A DNA stretch of 64,000 bases, from contig NZ_VOMB01000024.1 of the NCBI RefSeq assembly GCF_019050325.1, positions 62,001-126,000 of the forward strand. Reading direction: 5' to 3'. Shown one piece after another: positions 44,180-53,984 of the stretch (positions are counted from its first letter, which is position 1; each line of letters begins with the position of its first letter). The DNA comes from [Mycobacterium] fortunisiensis. Its GTDB lineage: Bacteria > Actinomycetota > Actinomycetes > Mycobacteriales > Mycobacteriaceae. The position numbers were made by a program, and so were the translations under genes. The notes under the pieces are model-generated. The model did no database searches. It was not told where the DNA came from and was given only the letters and a program-made list of their open reading frames with translations.

Positions 44180-46037
44180 ATGCCGCAGAGCGTCACGCAG
44201 AAGTTGATCGGTTCGCATCTCGTCTCCGGGTCGATGACACCCGGGGACGAGATCGCGATCCACATCGATCAGACGTTGACCCAGGACGCCACCGGCACGC
44301 TGGTGATGCAGGAGCTCGAAGCACTGCGGCTCGACCGGGCCCGCACCGAGGTCAGCGTGCAGTACGTCGACCACAACCTGCTGCAGACCGACGAGAAAAA
44401 CGCCGAGGACCACGAGTACCTGCGCACCGCAGCACAACACTTCGGGTTGTGGTTCTCCAAGCCGGGCAACGGCGTTTCGCACCCGACACATATGCAGCGG
44501 TTCGGCATACCGGGCAAGACGATGGTGGGCTCGGACTCCCACACCCCGGCGGCCGGGTCGCTGGGCATGCTGGCGATCGGTGTCGGCGGTCTCGGGGTGG
44601 CGCTGGCCATCGCCGGTGAACCGCTGCATCTCCGCGCCCCCGAAGTATGGGGTATCCGGTTGGAAGGCGAACTCCCACAATGGTGTTCGGCAAAGGACAT
44701 CATCCTGGAGATGCTCCGTCGCCACGACGTCAAGGGTGGCGTCAATCGCATCATGGAGTACTACGGTCCCGGCCTGGCGGGCCTGGCCGCCATGGACCGG
44801 CACGTCATCGCCAACATGGGCGCCGAGCTCGGGGCGACCACCACCGTGTTCCCCAGCGACGACGCGGTGCGCGAATTTCTCACCGCCGAGGATCGCGGTG
44901 ACGACTGGACCGAACTCGTCGCCGATGACGGCGCAGCATACGACCTCGACGAGGTCATCGACCTCTCGCAGCTCGAACCGCTGATCGCCAAGCCGTCCTC
45001 GCCGGGCAACGTCGTCGCAGTGTCCGAAGTTGCCGGCGAACCGGTGGCGCAGGTGGTGATCGGCTCCAGCGCCAACCCCGGCCTACGGGACTTCGCGATT
45101 GCGGCAGCGATGGTGCACGGCCACCAGACCTCACCCGATGTCAGCTTTGACGTCAACCCGACCTCACGCGAGATCCTCACCGATCTGACCCGGATGGGCG
45201 CCACGACAGAGCTGGTCATCAACGGCGCCCGGGTCCATCAGGCCGGCTGTATGGGTTGCATCGGCATGGGCCAGGCCCCGGCAACCGGCCGCAACTCGCT
45301 GCGGACCATGCCCCGAAACTTCCCCGGACGATGCCGCCGACAACGGGATCGAATATCCGGACCTCGATCTGCCCACCCACTTCAGCGTCAACACCGCAAT
45401 GCTGGTCGCCCCTTGCCCGCCCGAGCAGGCGCAAGCCGTCGAGGTCATCAAGGGCCCCAACATCTCCAGCCTTCCCAGGCTGACGCCGCTGCCCGATGAA
45501 GTGACGGCACCCATCCTGCTCAAGGTCGGCGACAACATATCGACCGACGAGATCTCGCCGGCAGGAGCGCGTGCGCTGCCGTTCCGCTCCAACATTCCCA
45601 AGCTCGCGATGTTCAGCTTCACCCAGATCGACGAGACCTATCCGCAACGTGCGCAATCCAGCCCATCGGGTCACATCGTCGTGGGCGGCGAAAACTACGG
45701 TCAGGGCTCGTCACGTGAACACGCCGCGATCGCACCCCGCTACCTGGGACTGCAGGCGGTGATCGCCAAGTCCTTCGCCCGTATCCATTGGCAGAATCTG
45801 GCCAATTTCGGCGTGCTGGCACTGGAATTCGACGACGCTGCCGACTACGACGCTATCGCGCAGGACGACGTCCTCTCCCTCGCCAACCTGCGCCAGACCT
45901 TGACCGACGGTCTGCCGATCACGGTCACCAACACCACGAAGGACACGACTTTCGGAGTACACCACAGACTTTCACCGCGGCAGGTACAGCATGTGCTGGC
46001 CGGCGGCCTGATCCCGTGGCTTGCGGCACAGAGCTAG
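44180..46037 (+). pseudogene. Aconitase-family gene with an internal deletion and frameshift
   Basis: The front part (44180 to about 45326) encodes an aconitase N-terminal region through the iron-sulfur Cys pair (HQAGCMGCIGMGQAP) and NSLRTMPRNFPGR. The reading then jumps to another frame at about 45327 (DAADNGIEYPDLDLPTHF) and continues to 46037 with the swivelling domain (ISPAGARALPFRSN, VGGENYGQGSSREHAAIAP). Together about 618 codons remain of the roughly 645 expected for this monomeric aconitase type, so some 30 codons are missing as well as the frame being lost. The remainder looks well preserved, so the break is probably recent or an assembly error. Confidence 0.8.
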
Positions 46038-46062
46038 GGCTGACCTCACCGCGCAATGGACG

Positions 46063-47190
46063 CTAGGCGGCGCGCAACTGTCGGAGCCCCTGCACGGCCT
46101 CGTAGTGGCCGATCAGCTCCTCACAGATCGCCGGCCAGGTGCGGCCCAGCACACTGCGGCGGGCGGCCACGCCATAGCGCGCCCGCTCGGCGATCAGATG
46201 CTCGACCGCCGCGGGCAGCGCCGACTCGAATTCGTCGACCGCAAGCAGCAGCCCGGTGCGGTAGGGCGCCACCAGATCCCGCGGCCCGCCCGCATCGGGG
46301 GCGATCACCGGCACCCCGGACGCCATCGCCTCCTGCACGGCCTGGCAGAACGTCTCGTGCTCGCCGGGGTGGACGAACACATCCATGCTGGCATAGGCCG
46401 CGGCCAGTTCCGGCCCGTGCAGCTCGCCGGTGAAAACCGCTGAGGGCAATACGGATTGGAGCTTGGCCCGGTCCACCCCGTCCCCCACCACCACCAGTTG
46501 CAGATCGTCGCGGCCGGCCAGCGCGGCCAGCCGTTCGACGTGTTTCTCCGGGGCCAACCGCCCGACGAACCCGACGATCGGCGCCCCGCCGGGCGACCAC
46601 GAGGTTCGCAGCGCCTCGTCGCGGGCCGACGGCGCGAAACCGGTGATGTCGACCCCCCGAGCCCACTTGAACACCCGTGGAATCCGGTGGGCAGCAAGGT
46701 TTTCCATCGCCGAGCTGGACGGCGCCAACGTCCGGTCGGCCTTGCTGTGCAGCCGCCGCGTCCAGGCCCACGACGCGCGCGAGAGGACGCCGACGCCGTA
46801 GCTCTCGGCGAAACCGGCGACATCGGTCTGGAACACCGCCACCGTCGGGACCCCCAGCCGCCGCGCCGCGTGCACCCCGCCCCATCCCAGCAGCGCGGGC
46901 GAGGCCAGATGCACGACGTCGGGATCGAAACCGCGCAACACGTTCACCATCCGCGGCCGCGGCACCCCCAACGGCAGCGAGGTGACCTTGGGAAACATCC
47001 GCGAAGGCACCCGATGCACCCGGACCCCGTCGTGCACACGTTCGGCCGGCGGCTGACCGCGCGGGGTGTCCGGGGCGATGACGAGGACCTCGTGACCGGT
47101 GCGACGAAGATGCTCGATCACCCGAAGCACCGAGTTGGTGACGCCGTTGACATTCGGGAGGAAACTCTCTGCAACGATCGCAACGCGCAC
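46063..47190 (-). CDS. mgtA: GDP-mannose-dependent alpha-mannosyltransferase, MgtA/PimB-like (GT4)
   Basis: A 375-residue GT-B fold glycosyltransferase. The N-terminal Rossmann half contains the Gly loop (ESFLPNVNGVTNSV), the C-terminal half the EX7E motif (Glu279 to Glu287 in HETFCQAVQEAM) and GRLAPEKHVERL. The M. tuberculosis homologue at the same locus (Rv0557) is MgtA, which mannosylates glucuronosyl-diacylglycerol or phosphatidyl-inositol mannoside-type acceptors on the cytoplasmic face. Starts with GTG 47190. Its stop lies 26 bp from the aconitase stop (convergent). Confidence 0.88.
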   Translation of the reverse strand: MRVAIVAESFLPNVNGVTNSVLRVIEHLRRTGHEVLVIAPDTPRGQPPAERVHDGVRVHRVPSRMFPKVTSLPLGVPRPRMVNVLRGFDPDVVHLASPALLGWGGVHAARRLGVPTVAVFQTDVAGFAESYGVGVLSRASWAWTRRLHSKADRTLAPSSSAMENLAAHRIPRVFKWARGVDITGFAPSARDEALRTSWSPGGAPIVGFVGRLAPEKHVERLAALAGRDDLQLVVVGDGVDRAKLQSVLPSAVFTGELHGPELAAAYASMDVFVHPGEHETFCQAVQEAMASGVPVIAPDAGGPRDLVAPYRTGLLLAVDEFESALPAAVEHLIAERARYGVAARRSVLGRTWPAICEELIGHYEAVQGLRQLRAA

Positions 47191-47279
47191 ACCACGATGG
47201 TCCCAGGGACAGCTGTCGTCCAGGTAGCGCTCGGGGATACGACACGCTAAATACTGATGCCCGCGGATAAGGTTGCCGC

Positions 47280-47972
47280 ATGCGATTGACGCGGGTGGCC
47301 GCTGCGGTGCTGACCGTGCTGGCGGTGTCCGCGGTGGGCTCCACCACCGCGTGCAGCCGGCTGGTCGACGGCAGCGCGCAGGCCAGCGGTGAGAAGCCCG
47401 GCAGCGCGGTCACCCAGGACGGCTCCGGAATCCTGATCGGCTATCCGGACGCCACCGCCCGGATCGACGTGTTCACCGAACCTCAGTGTCCGGCCTGCGC
47501 ACACCTGCAGCTCAACGTCGGCGACGACATCGCCGACGCGGTCCGGCAGGGCCGGCTCGCGGTCACCTACCGGCCGCTGACCTTCCTGGATTCGACCGGC
47601 ACCGACTACTCGGCCCGGGTGGCCAACGCCATGTTCCTGGCCGCGGGTCCGGGCACCACCGGCGCCGCCTTCCAGGCGTTCGTGCAGGACCTGTGGGGTC
47701 ACCAGCAGCCCGAGGGCTCGGCCGGGCCCAGCGACGACGAGATCGCCGCCATGGCCTCCGAAAGCGGGATCGGCTCCGAGCAGACCGGCAAGATCGCCGC
47801 CGGCGAACAGGCCATCGACGCCGACGAGCTCACCGAGGCCAACGCAGGGCTGCTCAGCGAGACGGCCTACCAAGTGGCCACCCCGGCGGTCTACGACCTG
47901 GTGGGCGAAGCCATGGTCGACCTCGCCGACCCGCAGTGGCTTGCCAAACTGCTGGCCACCCCGACCAGCTGA
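47280..47972 (+). CDS. Secreted thioredoxin-fold (DsbA-like) protein
   Basis: The 230-residue protein has an exported N-terminus (MRLTRVAAAVLTVLAVSAVG then STTAC, possibly lipidated at Cys25, though the lipobox is not canonical). The mature part has a thioredoxin-fold domain with the redox motif CPAC (70-73) in VFTEPQCPACAHL and the DsbA helical insertion. It should act on disulfides or as a folding aid outside the membrane. It is on its own, divergent from mgtA and convergent with the next gene. Family assignment good, substrate unknown. Confidence 0.82.
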   Translation: MRLTRVAAAVLTVLAVSAVGSTTACSRLVDGSAQASGEKPGSAVTQDGSGILIGYPDATARIDVFTEPQCPACAHLQLNVGDDIADAVRQGRLAVTYRPLTFLDSTGTDYSARVANAMFLAAGPGTTGAAFQAFVQDLWGHQQPEGSAGPSDDEIAAMASESGIGSEQTGKIAAGEQAIDADELTEANAGLLSETAYQVATPAVYDLVGEAMVDLADPQWLAKLLATPTS

Positions 47973-47996
47973 CCCGACCGGCTGAGCCGACCAGCC

Positions 47997-48530
47997 CTAC
48001 GGACTGACCGGGACGGCGACCCCGGAGCGGCCGGGCCGTCGCTGCAAAAACGCCAGCAGCGTCAGCGCCGCTCCGGCCACCAGCCAGCCGACCACCGCGA
48101 TCGACCCGGCCGGGATGATCGCCAGCGAGGCGTTGCGGTTGCGCACCCGCACCAGATCCGGATCGTTCTTGTCGTACTCGACGTAGATCCGCATCCCGGT
48201 GTCGAGTTCGGAGGGGTACAGCACCCCCAGCTCGGGACGGTAGGTCACCCGGTCGGGCGTGACGAACTCGATCGTGGAGCGGCGCGGCCCGGCGCTGAGC
48301 ACCTCGGCGGCCGCCACCCCCATGTTGCGCTCGATCTGCCGGTCGTTGCGCCAGGCCCCCAGCACGAGCAACGCCGATTGCAGGGTGACCAGACACGCCG
48401 CGATCACCACCCCGATGCGCACCCGCCGGATGATCCGCTCTGAGCGCGTCTCTCCCGGTTCGCCGTACAGGTGCGGGATCAGGGGCTGCATCCATCCCCG
48501 CAGCCGCGCGGCGACCTCCGATGGCCTCAC
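47997..48530 (-). CDS. Membrane protein of unknown function, DUF3592-like (Rv0556-type)
   Basis: The start is GTG 48530, overlapping the menD stop by 4 bp; the open frame beyond is menD shadow. The 177-residue protein has a membrane helix at about 40-60 (IGVVIAACLVTLQSALL) and another near the C-terminus (about 140-165), with a soluble middle (YRPELGVLYPSELDTGMRIYVEYD) that looks like DUF3592. The M. tuberculosis gene after menD (Rv0556) is similar in size and position. Coupled translation with menD is evident; function unknown. Confidence 0.8.
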   Translation of the reverse strand: MRPSEVAARLRGWMQPLIPHLYGEPGETRSERIIRRVRIGVVIAACLVTLQSALLVLGAWRNDRQIERNMGVAAAEVLSAGPRRSTIEFVTPDRVTYRPELGVLYPSELDTGMRIYVEYDKNDPDLVRVRNRNASLAIIPAGSIAVVGWLVAGAALTLLAFLQRRPGRSGVAVPVSP

Positions 48531-50191
48531 AGCGCCGCCTTGATCGACGCGTGCAGGGCCCGCAGCGACGACCGATCGGCCTTCACCTCCAGCACCCGCA
48601 TGCCCTGGAACGGTTCGGCCAGCGCCGCGCCGAGCGCGTCGACCTCGACCTGGCCGTACTCCACGTGGTAGGCGCGGCACAAGGCGGCGATGTCCACGTC
48701 GTGCGGGGTGCCGAACACCCGCGACGACACGTCGGCGAAGCGGGGATCACCCTGCTCCAGCAACTCGAAGATGCCGCCGCCGTTGTCGTTGGACACCACG
48801 ATGGTCAGGTTCGCCGGGGTCGGCTCGGTAGGGCCGATCAACAGCCCCGAGCTGTCGTGCACGAAGGTCAGATCGCCGATCAGCGCGATGGTCCGGCGCG
48901 GCCCGTTCCCGTCACCGGCCCGGTCGTGGGCCAGCGCCGCCCCGATCGCCGTGGACACCGTGCCGTCGATGCCGGCCACACCGCGGTTGGACCGCACCTG
49001 CACACCCTGCGCGTTCAGCCCGACCAGCGCGGCGTCGCGCACCGGATTGGAGGCCCCGAGCACCAGCTGGTCCCCCGGTCGCAACGCGTCGGCGACCACC
49101 GCGGCCACGTGCAGGCCGGTGGTCTGCGGGTGCGACGCGAGTTGACCGCGGACCGCCGCCACGGCATGCCTGTTGAGCTGGGTGCAGCGGGCCAGCCAGG
49201 CCGGATCCGGGCTGCCGGTGGTCACGGCGCGGGTGCCGGTGGCCATCGAGTTGCCCGACACGTCGGGCCAGCGCGGGCCGGTGGTCAGCGCATAGACCGG
49301 CACCGCCGGGTCGGCCAGCAGCGCCGAGACCGGGCGGTGCAGGGTGGGCCGGCCCAGCATGATGACCTGCTTGGGGTGCACGAGGCGCAGCGCGAGCGGG
49401 TGCAGCGGGTTCTGCGGAAGCGGCGCGGTGGGCTCGGCCACCGTCGGCAACGCGGCCAGGTTGGGGTGCACACCGGCGCCGTGGCCGGCGATCACCACGG
49501 TGTCCGGGGTGAGGTCGATCTCCAGCGGCTGGTCGAAACTGACCGGCGGAGTAAAGGTCCAGGGCTTGCCGTCCGGGCGGCCGGGCGGAAACGACGAGTC
49601 CCCATGGGCACTGTCGGGCACCAGCGGTTCGCGCAGCGGGATGTCGAACTGCACCGGGCCGGCATTGGCCGTGCGCGATCCGGTGGCCGCCGCCAGCACC
49701 CGGCAGGTTGCCGAGCGCCACTGGGCGTTGAGGGTGTCCTGTTCCCCCGGATGCCCGCCGGTCAGATCCGGCGCCAGGCCCACACTGATGTTGGCCCGCA
49801 CCTGGGTACCGAAATAGCCCAGCTGCTCAAAGGTCTGATTGGCGCCGGTGCCCAGCATCTCGTAGGGCCGGTTGGCGCTCAGCACGATCAGCGGCACCCG
49901 GGCGTAGTTGGCCTCCACCACCGCCGGTCCCAGGTTGGCCACCGCGGTGCCCGAGGTCATCGCGATGCAGACCGGGGCCCGTTCGGCCACCGCGAGCCCG
50001 ACGGCCAGGTAGCCGGCCGTGCGTTCATCGATGCGCACGTGCAGACGGATGCGCCCGGCCCGGTCGGCGGCCGACAGCGCGAACGCCAGCGGCGCGTTGC
50101 GCGACCCCGGGCACAGCACGACATCGCGGACCCCGCCACGGATGAGTTCGTCGACGACTACGTGCGCCTGTGCCGTCGAGGGGTTCACCAC
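48527..50191 (-). CDS. menD: SEPHCHC synthase MenD (thiamine diphosphate enzyme)
   Basis: Adds the succinic semialdehyde-ThDP adduct of 2-oxoglutarate to isochorismate, the second step of menaquinone ring synthesis. The 554-residue protein has the ThDP-activating Glu in RIDERTAG (Glu56), the N-terminal LCPGSRNAPLAF and the C-terminal ThDP motif from GDLTFVHDSSGL to SNDNGGGIF. Length and motifs are those of MenD. Two consecutive GTG codons begin the frame at 50191. It is on the same strand and 38 bp behind bpoC. Confidence 0.95.
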   Translation of the reverse strand: MVNPSTAQAHVVVDELIRGGVRDVVLCPGSRNAPLAFALSAADRAGRIRLHVRIDERTAGYLAVGLAVAERAPVCIAMTSGTAVANLGPAVVEANYARVPLIVLSANRPYEMLGTGANQTFEQLGYFGTQVRANISVGLAPDLTGGHPGEQDTLNAQWRSATCRVLAAATGSRTANAGPVQFDIPLREPLVPDSAHGDSSFPPGRPDGKPWTFTPPVSFDQPLEIDLTPDTVVIAGHGAGVHPNLAALPTVAEPTAPLPQNPLHPLALRLVHPKQVIMLGRPTLHRPVSALLADPAVPVYALTTGPRWPDVSGNSMATGTRAVTTGSPDPAWLARCTQLNRHAVAAVRGQLASHPQTTGLHVAAVVADALRPGDQLVLGASNPVRDAALVGLNAQGVQVRSNRGVAGIDGTVSTAIGAALAHDRAGDGNGPRRTIALIGDLTFVHDSSGLLIGPTEPTPANLTIVVSNDNGGGIFELLEQGDPRFADVSSRVFGTPHDVDIAALCRAYHVEYGQVEVDALGAALAEPFQGMRVLEVKADRSSLRALHASIKAAL

Positions 50192-50229
50192 TCCACCTTA
50201 TTGGTTGGCGACGCTCGGCCTGACGGCCG

Positions 50230-51012
50230 TCAGTTCTGGCCGGCGAGGAACTCGAGCAGCGCGGCGTTGACGGCGTCCGGCTTCTCGATGAAACCGAGGT
50301 GGCCGGTGTCGGGGATCTCCAGATACCGCGCGTTGGGGATGGCATCGGCCACCTCGCGGCCCAGGTGTGCGGGCAGCACCACGTCGTCGGCGAACCCGAT
50401 GACCAGCACAGGCTTGGTGATGGACCGGTAGGCCGGCAGCCGGTTGTCCTCCGGGCCGACGTCGAGCTGGGTGAGCAGGCCCGGAGTCTGCTTGGTGGGC
50501 CACATGGTGAACATCTCGCTCCAGTCGCGCACCAGCTTGTCGTCGTTGAGCGTGGCCGGCGAGAAACTCTCCAACATCCGCAGCTTGGCGTCGAACGTCG
50601 GCGGCAGCGTGACGCCCGCCACCGCCAGGTCCCGCTCGGCCTTGCGGAAGAAGTCCCGGGCCCGGTCGTGACGACCGCGGGTGGCCATCAGCACCGCCGA
50701 GCGCACCAACTCGGGACGGGCCAGCATCAGCTCCTGCGCGATGAACGAGCCCATCGACACACCCACGAGGTGCGCCGGGGCCGCCCCCAGCTGCTCGATC
50801 AGCTCGGCGGTATCGGCCACCATCTGCTCGGTGCCGAACCCCTCGGCGTTCTCCGTCGCACCGATCCCCCGGTTGTCGAAGGTGATGACGCGGTAGCCGG
50901 CCCGTTGCAGTGCCGGCACCTGATGCAGGTGCCAGGTGCGGCCGGCCCCGCCGCGACCGGCGATGAACAGCACCGGATCGCCCTTGCCTCGGTCGTCATA
51001 AGCCAGATTCAC
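50230..51012 (-). CDS. bpoC: Alpha/beta hydrolase, BpoC-like
   Basis: A 260-residue alpha/beta hydrolase with nucleophile Ser in VGVSMGSF, Asp in GFADDVVLP and His in DTGHLGF. M. tuberculosis Rv0554 (BpoC, annotated as a non-heme peroxidase) occupies the same place next to menD and menC. Because the men cluster would otherwise lack MenH, the SHCHC synthase, which is also an alpha/beta hydrolase, this gene is a natural candidate for that step; that is inference. GTG start at 51012. Confidence 0.88.
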   Translation of the reverse strand: MNLAYDDRGKGDPVLFIAGRGGAGRTWHLHQVPALQRAGYRVITFDNRGIGATENAEGFGTEQMVADTAELIEQLGAAPAHLVGVSMGSFIAQELMLARPELVRSAVLMATRGRHDRARDFFRKAERDLAVAGVTLPPTFDAKLRMLESFSPATLNDDKLVRDWSEMFTMWPTKQTPGLLTQLDVGPEDNRLPAYRSITKPVLVIGFADDVVLPAHLGREVADAIPNARYLEIPDTGHLGFIEKPDAVNAALLEFLAGQN

Positions 51013-51076
51013 CCGGCCGACGCTACTCGATTCGATCAGTGCGCCGGCTCGTGCGGTGCTGCTCCGTTAGGCGCCG

Positions 51077-51805
51077 TTAGGCGTTCACGCGACGACCCCG
51101 CACCCGGCGGATCGCCTGATCCCAGGCCAGCAGCACCCCGGCCTTGAGCGGTTCGGGTTTGACCGTGTCCCGGCCCAGCAGTGCGGTGGCCGCGGCTTTC
51201 GTGCTCAGCGAGGCCTTGGACGTGTGCCCGGAGTCGAACGGCGGCTGCGGGTCGTACTCGATCATCAGCTGGATGGCCTTGGCTTTGGCCTCGCCGCCGA
51301 TCTGGCCGGCCAGCCACATCGCCAGGTCGATGCCCGCCGACACCCCCGCTGCCGTGATGACCTTGCCTGTCGGCTCGGCACGCACGATGCGCTGATCGGC
51401 CACCGGCCGCACGCCCATCAGCTTCAGCGCGCCCAGCACCGACCAGTGCGAGGTGGCCGGTTTGCCGTCGAGCAGGCCCGCGGCGGCCAGCACCACCGAA
51501 CCCGAGCACACCGACGTCATCCAGGTGCTGCCCGGATACACCTGGCGCAGCCAGTCCAGGAGCTTCTCGTCGCGCGCGGCCATGGCCGAGCCCGGGCCGC
51601 CGGGCACCAGCACCACATCGGGATCCGGTGTCTCGTCGAACGAGTGGGTGGCGCCGACCGTCAGCACGCCCGAATCCGCCATGACGGGACCCGGCTCGTG
51701 CCAGACGAACCGCACCCGGGCGTCGGGCAGGTTGCGCAGCACTTCGTAGGGCCCGATGAAGTCGAGCGCCGTGAAACTCGGGTAGAGCACGATCGCGATC
51801 TGCAT
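51077..51805 (-). CDS. DJ-1/PfpI superfamily protein
   Basis: A 242-residue class I glutamine amidotransferase-like protein. Features are VLVPGGPGS, the nucleophile elbow SVCSGSVVLAAAG and GKPATSHW, as in isonitrile hydratase/PfpI and ThiJ-like enzymes. Start ATG 51805 has GGAAAACC just upstream; the longer frame lies in the regulator gene. It begins 10 bp after the GlxA-family regulator, so the two form an operon. Its own fold is the same as the N-terminal domain of that regulator. Function unknown. Confidence 0.85.
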   Translation of the reverse strand: MQIAIVLYPSFTALDFIGPYEVLRNLPDARVRFVWHEPGPVMADSGVLTVGATHSFDETPDPDVVLVPGGPGSAMAARDEKLLDWLRQVYPGSTWMTSVCSGSVVLAAAGLLDGKPATSHWSVLGALKLMGVRPVADQRIVRAEPTGKVITAAGVSAGIDLAMWLAGQIGGEAKAKAIQLMIEYDPQPPFDSGHTSKASLSTKAAATALLGRDTVKPEPLKAGVLLAWDQAIRRVRGRRVNA

Positions 51806-51815
51806 GGTTTTCCTT

Positions 51816-52784
51816 TCACGCAAAGGTTTTTCGATACTGGTCAGGGGAAATCCCCAGGCGCCGGACGAAGTTTCGCCGCATGGTCTCGGCGGTACCGAAC
51901 CCGCAGCGGGCGGCGATGACGGTGACGGTGTCGTCGGACTCCTCGAGCTGGCGGCGCGCGGCGTCGGTGCGGATGCGTTCCACATACGCGCCGGGCGCCT
52001 CGCCCACCTCGTCGGTGAACACCCGGGTGAAATGCCGCGGGCTCATCGCCGCGCGCTTGGCCAGCTCGGAAATACTGTGTGTGCCACCGGGTTCGGATTC
52101 GATGGCCTCCTGCACCGCGCGGATCGGCGCCCGCTTGGCCCGCGGCATCCAGACCGGCGCGGCGAACTGGGTCTGACCGCCGGGCCGGCGCAGATACAGC
52201 ACCAGGTAGCGGGCAACGGTCTGGGCCACGTCGGTGCCGTGATCGTCCTCGACCAACGACAACGCCAGATCGATGCCGGCCGTCACCCCGGCCGCCGTCC
52301 ACACCCGTTGCGAGCTGCGCACGAAGATCAGCTCGGGATCGACTGCCACCGCGGGGAATTCGTCGGACAATCGGCGGGCCGACGACCAGTGGGTGGTGGC
52401 CGGGCAACCGTCGAGCAGGCCGGCTTGGGCGGCCAGAAACGCACCCGTACAGACGCTGACGACGCGGCGGGCCCGACGGGCGGCGGTGCCGATCCACTCG
52501 ATGACGGCCGGGTCGGCCCGGGCGGCGTCGGCGCCGATGCCGCCGGGGATGACGATCGTGTCGACCGGAACCCGGGGGTCCGGCGGCGCGGCGGCGACGA
52601 ACTCCAGCCCGGTGAGCGTGCTGACCGGTGCGCCGTCGACGGACACCAGGCTGACGGCATAGCCGGTGTCGGGTTTGCCCTGGGCGGCCAGGCACAGCGT
52701 CGCGCTGGTGAACACGTCGAACGGGCCCACCACGTCCAACGCCTGCACCCCGGCGTAGCCGAGGATCACCACCGATCGCGTCAC
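51816..52784 (-). CDS. GlxA-family transcriptional regulator (DJ-1/PfpI domain plus AraC helix-turn-helix)
   Basis: The 322-residue protein has an N-terminal DJ-1/PfpI domain (SVVILGYAGVQALDVVGPF, then VSVCTGAFLAAQAGLLDG with the Cys kept) and a C-terminal AraC-type DNA-binding domain (ISELAKRAAMSPRHFTRVF, then CGFGTAETMRRNFVRRLG). I choose GTG 52784 so that the domain begins at the first beta strand; an in-frame start exists farther upstream. It probably regulates the PfpI gene 10 bp downstream and perhaps itself. Confidence 0.88.
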   Translation of the reverse strand: MTRSVVILGYAGVQALDVVGPFDVFTSATLCLAAQGKPDTGYAVSLVSVDGAPVSTLTGLEFVAAAPPDPRVPVDTIVIPGGIGADAARADPAVIEWIGTAARRARRVVSVCTGAFLAAQAGLLDGCPATTHWSSARRLSDEFPAVAVDPELIFVRSSQRVWTAAGVTAGIDLALSLVEDDHGTDVAQTVARYLVLYLRRPGGQTQFAAPVWMPRAKRAPIRAVQEAIESEPGGTHSISELAKRAAMSPRHFTRVFTDEVGEAPGAYVERIRTDAARRQLEESDDTVTVIAARCGFGTAETMRRNFVRRLGISPDQYRKTFA

Positions 52785-53001
52785 GTCTTCAGTGTTCGCG
52801 AACTCGGTGATGGCGTCTACGCCATGGACCCCACAAATCAGGACATGGGTTGGATGGTCGGGCCGTCGGGCCGCGGGCCGTCGGGACATCACAGGTCGCC
52901 GCCCGCCAATGTCACGTCAGAGTGGCCGTCGAGGTCGAGAGCCACGCCAGCGTGACAAAGCGGAGCCGCACGGTGAGGCCACGACGAACGCACGCCAGAA
53001 G

Positions 53002-53970
53002 TTACGTAAGCAACCCATAACACGCCCGCACCCGGTCGATCCACCATTGCCGCCGCTGCGGGGAGGCAGCCAACGCGGCCAGGCGCGCAGGATCCGGCAC
53101 CACCGCCTCGACGGGTAGGTAGCCGTCCACCGGCGCGGGCACGTCGGCGACATCCTCGACGAAAAACCCGCCGGTGCCCAGCCCGCAGGCATGCTTCAAC
53201 TCCGGCAGGGCGGCGGCGGCCAGCAGCCCGCGGGCGATGCCGACGGCCGAATCCAAGGCACTCGACACCACGATCGGGATGTCGATCTGCGCGGCGATGT
53301 CGAGCATTCGCGACACCCCGCCCAGCGGTGCCACCTTGAGCACCGCGATGTCGGCGGCCCGCGCCCGCACCACCCGCAGCGGATCATCGGCCTTGCGGAT
53401 CGACTCGTCGGCGGCGATCGGCACGCTCACCCGCTCGCGCAGAGCGGCAAGCTCTTCGACTGTCGCGCAAGGCTGTTCGAGGTACTCCAGGGCGCCGTCG
53501 GCCGTCAGGGCGGCGGCCGCCTCGACCGCCTGCGGCAGGGTCCAGCCGCCGTTGGCGTCCACCCGCACCACCGGAATCCGCGCCCGCACGGCATTGACGC
53601 GGGCGACGTCGTCAGCCAGGGTCTGCCCCGGCTCGGCGACCTTGACCTTGGCCGTACGCGCACCGGGGAACCGGGCCAGCACCCCGGGCACCTCGGCAGC
53701 CGGAACCGCCGGCACGGTGGCGTTGATGGGGATCCGATCGCGGTGCACCGGCGGTGCCGGTCGGTACGCCGCCTCGATCCCGGCGGCCAGCCAGGCCGCG
53801 GCCTCCGGCGCCGGGTATTCGCCGAACGCACCGAACTCGCCCCAGCCGGCCGGGCCGTCGATCAAGGCCACCTCACGAACCGTGATGCCGCGGAAGCGGA
53901 CCCGCATCGGCAGGGCCACGACGTGCAGGCGGTCCAGGATGTCCTCGAGTGCGGGCCCGGCGTCGGTCAC
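53002..53970 (-). CDS. menC: o-Succinylbenzoate synthase MenC
   Basis: Enolase-superfamily dehydratase of menaquinone synthesis. The 322-residue protein has the catalytic Lys-x-Lys (Lys108, Lys110), metal ligands Asp138 (VDANGG), Glu165 (EYLEQP) and Asp188 (AADES), and the second Lys212 (VLKVAP). GTG start at 53970. It lies near bpoC and menD on the same strand, as in M. tuberculosis, but the PfpI/GlxA pair is inserted between. Confidence 0.94.
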   Translation of the reverse strand: MTDAGPALEDILDRLHVVALPMRVRFRGITVREVALIDGPAGWGEFGAFGEYPAPEAAAWLAAGIEAAYRPAPPVHRDRIPINATVPAVPAAEVPGVLARFPGARTAKVKVAEPGQTLADDVARVNAVRARIPVVRVDANGGWTLPQAVEAAAALTADGALEYLEQPCATVEELAALRERVSVPIAADESIRKADDPLRVVRARAADIAVLKVAPLGGVSRMLDIAAQIDIPIVVSSALDSAVGIARGLLAAAALPELKHACGLGTGGFFVEDVADVPAPVDGYLPVEAVVPDPARLAALAASPQRRQWWIDRVRACYGLLT

Positions 53971-53984
53971 GCCGTCAATGATGC

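Noticed and set aside
44104..44180. Repeat of GAGGAAGG(T/C)GAGCC between the SDR and aconitase
   Set aside because: Two short copies with no symmetry or known function; too weak to report as an element.
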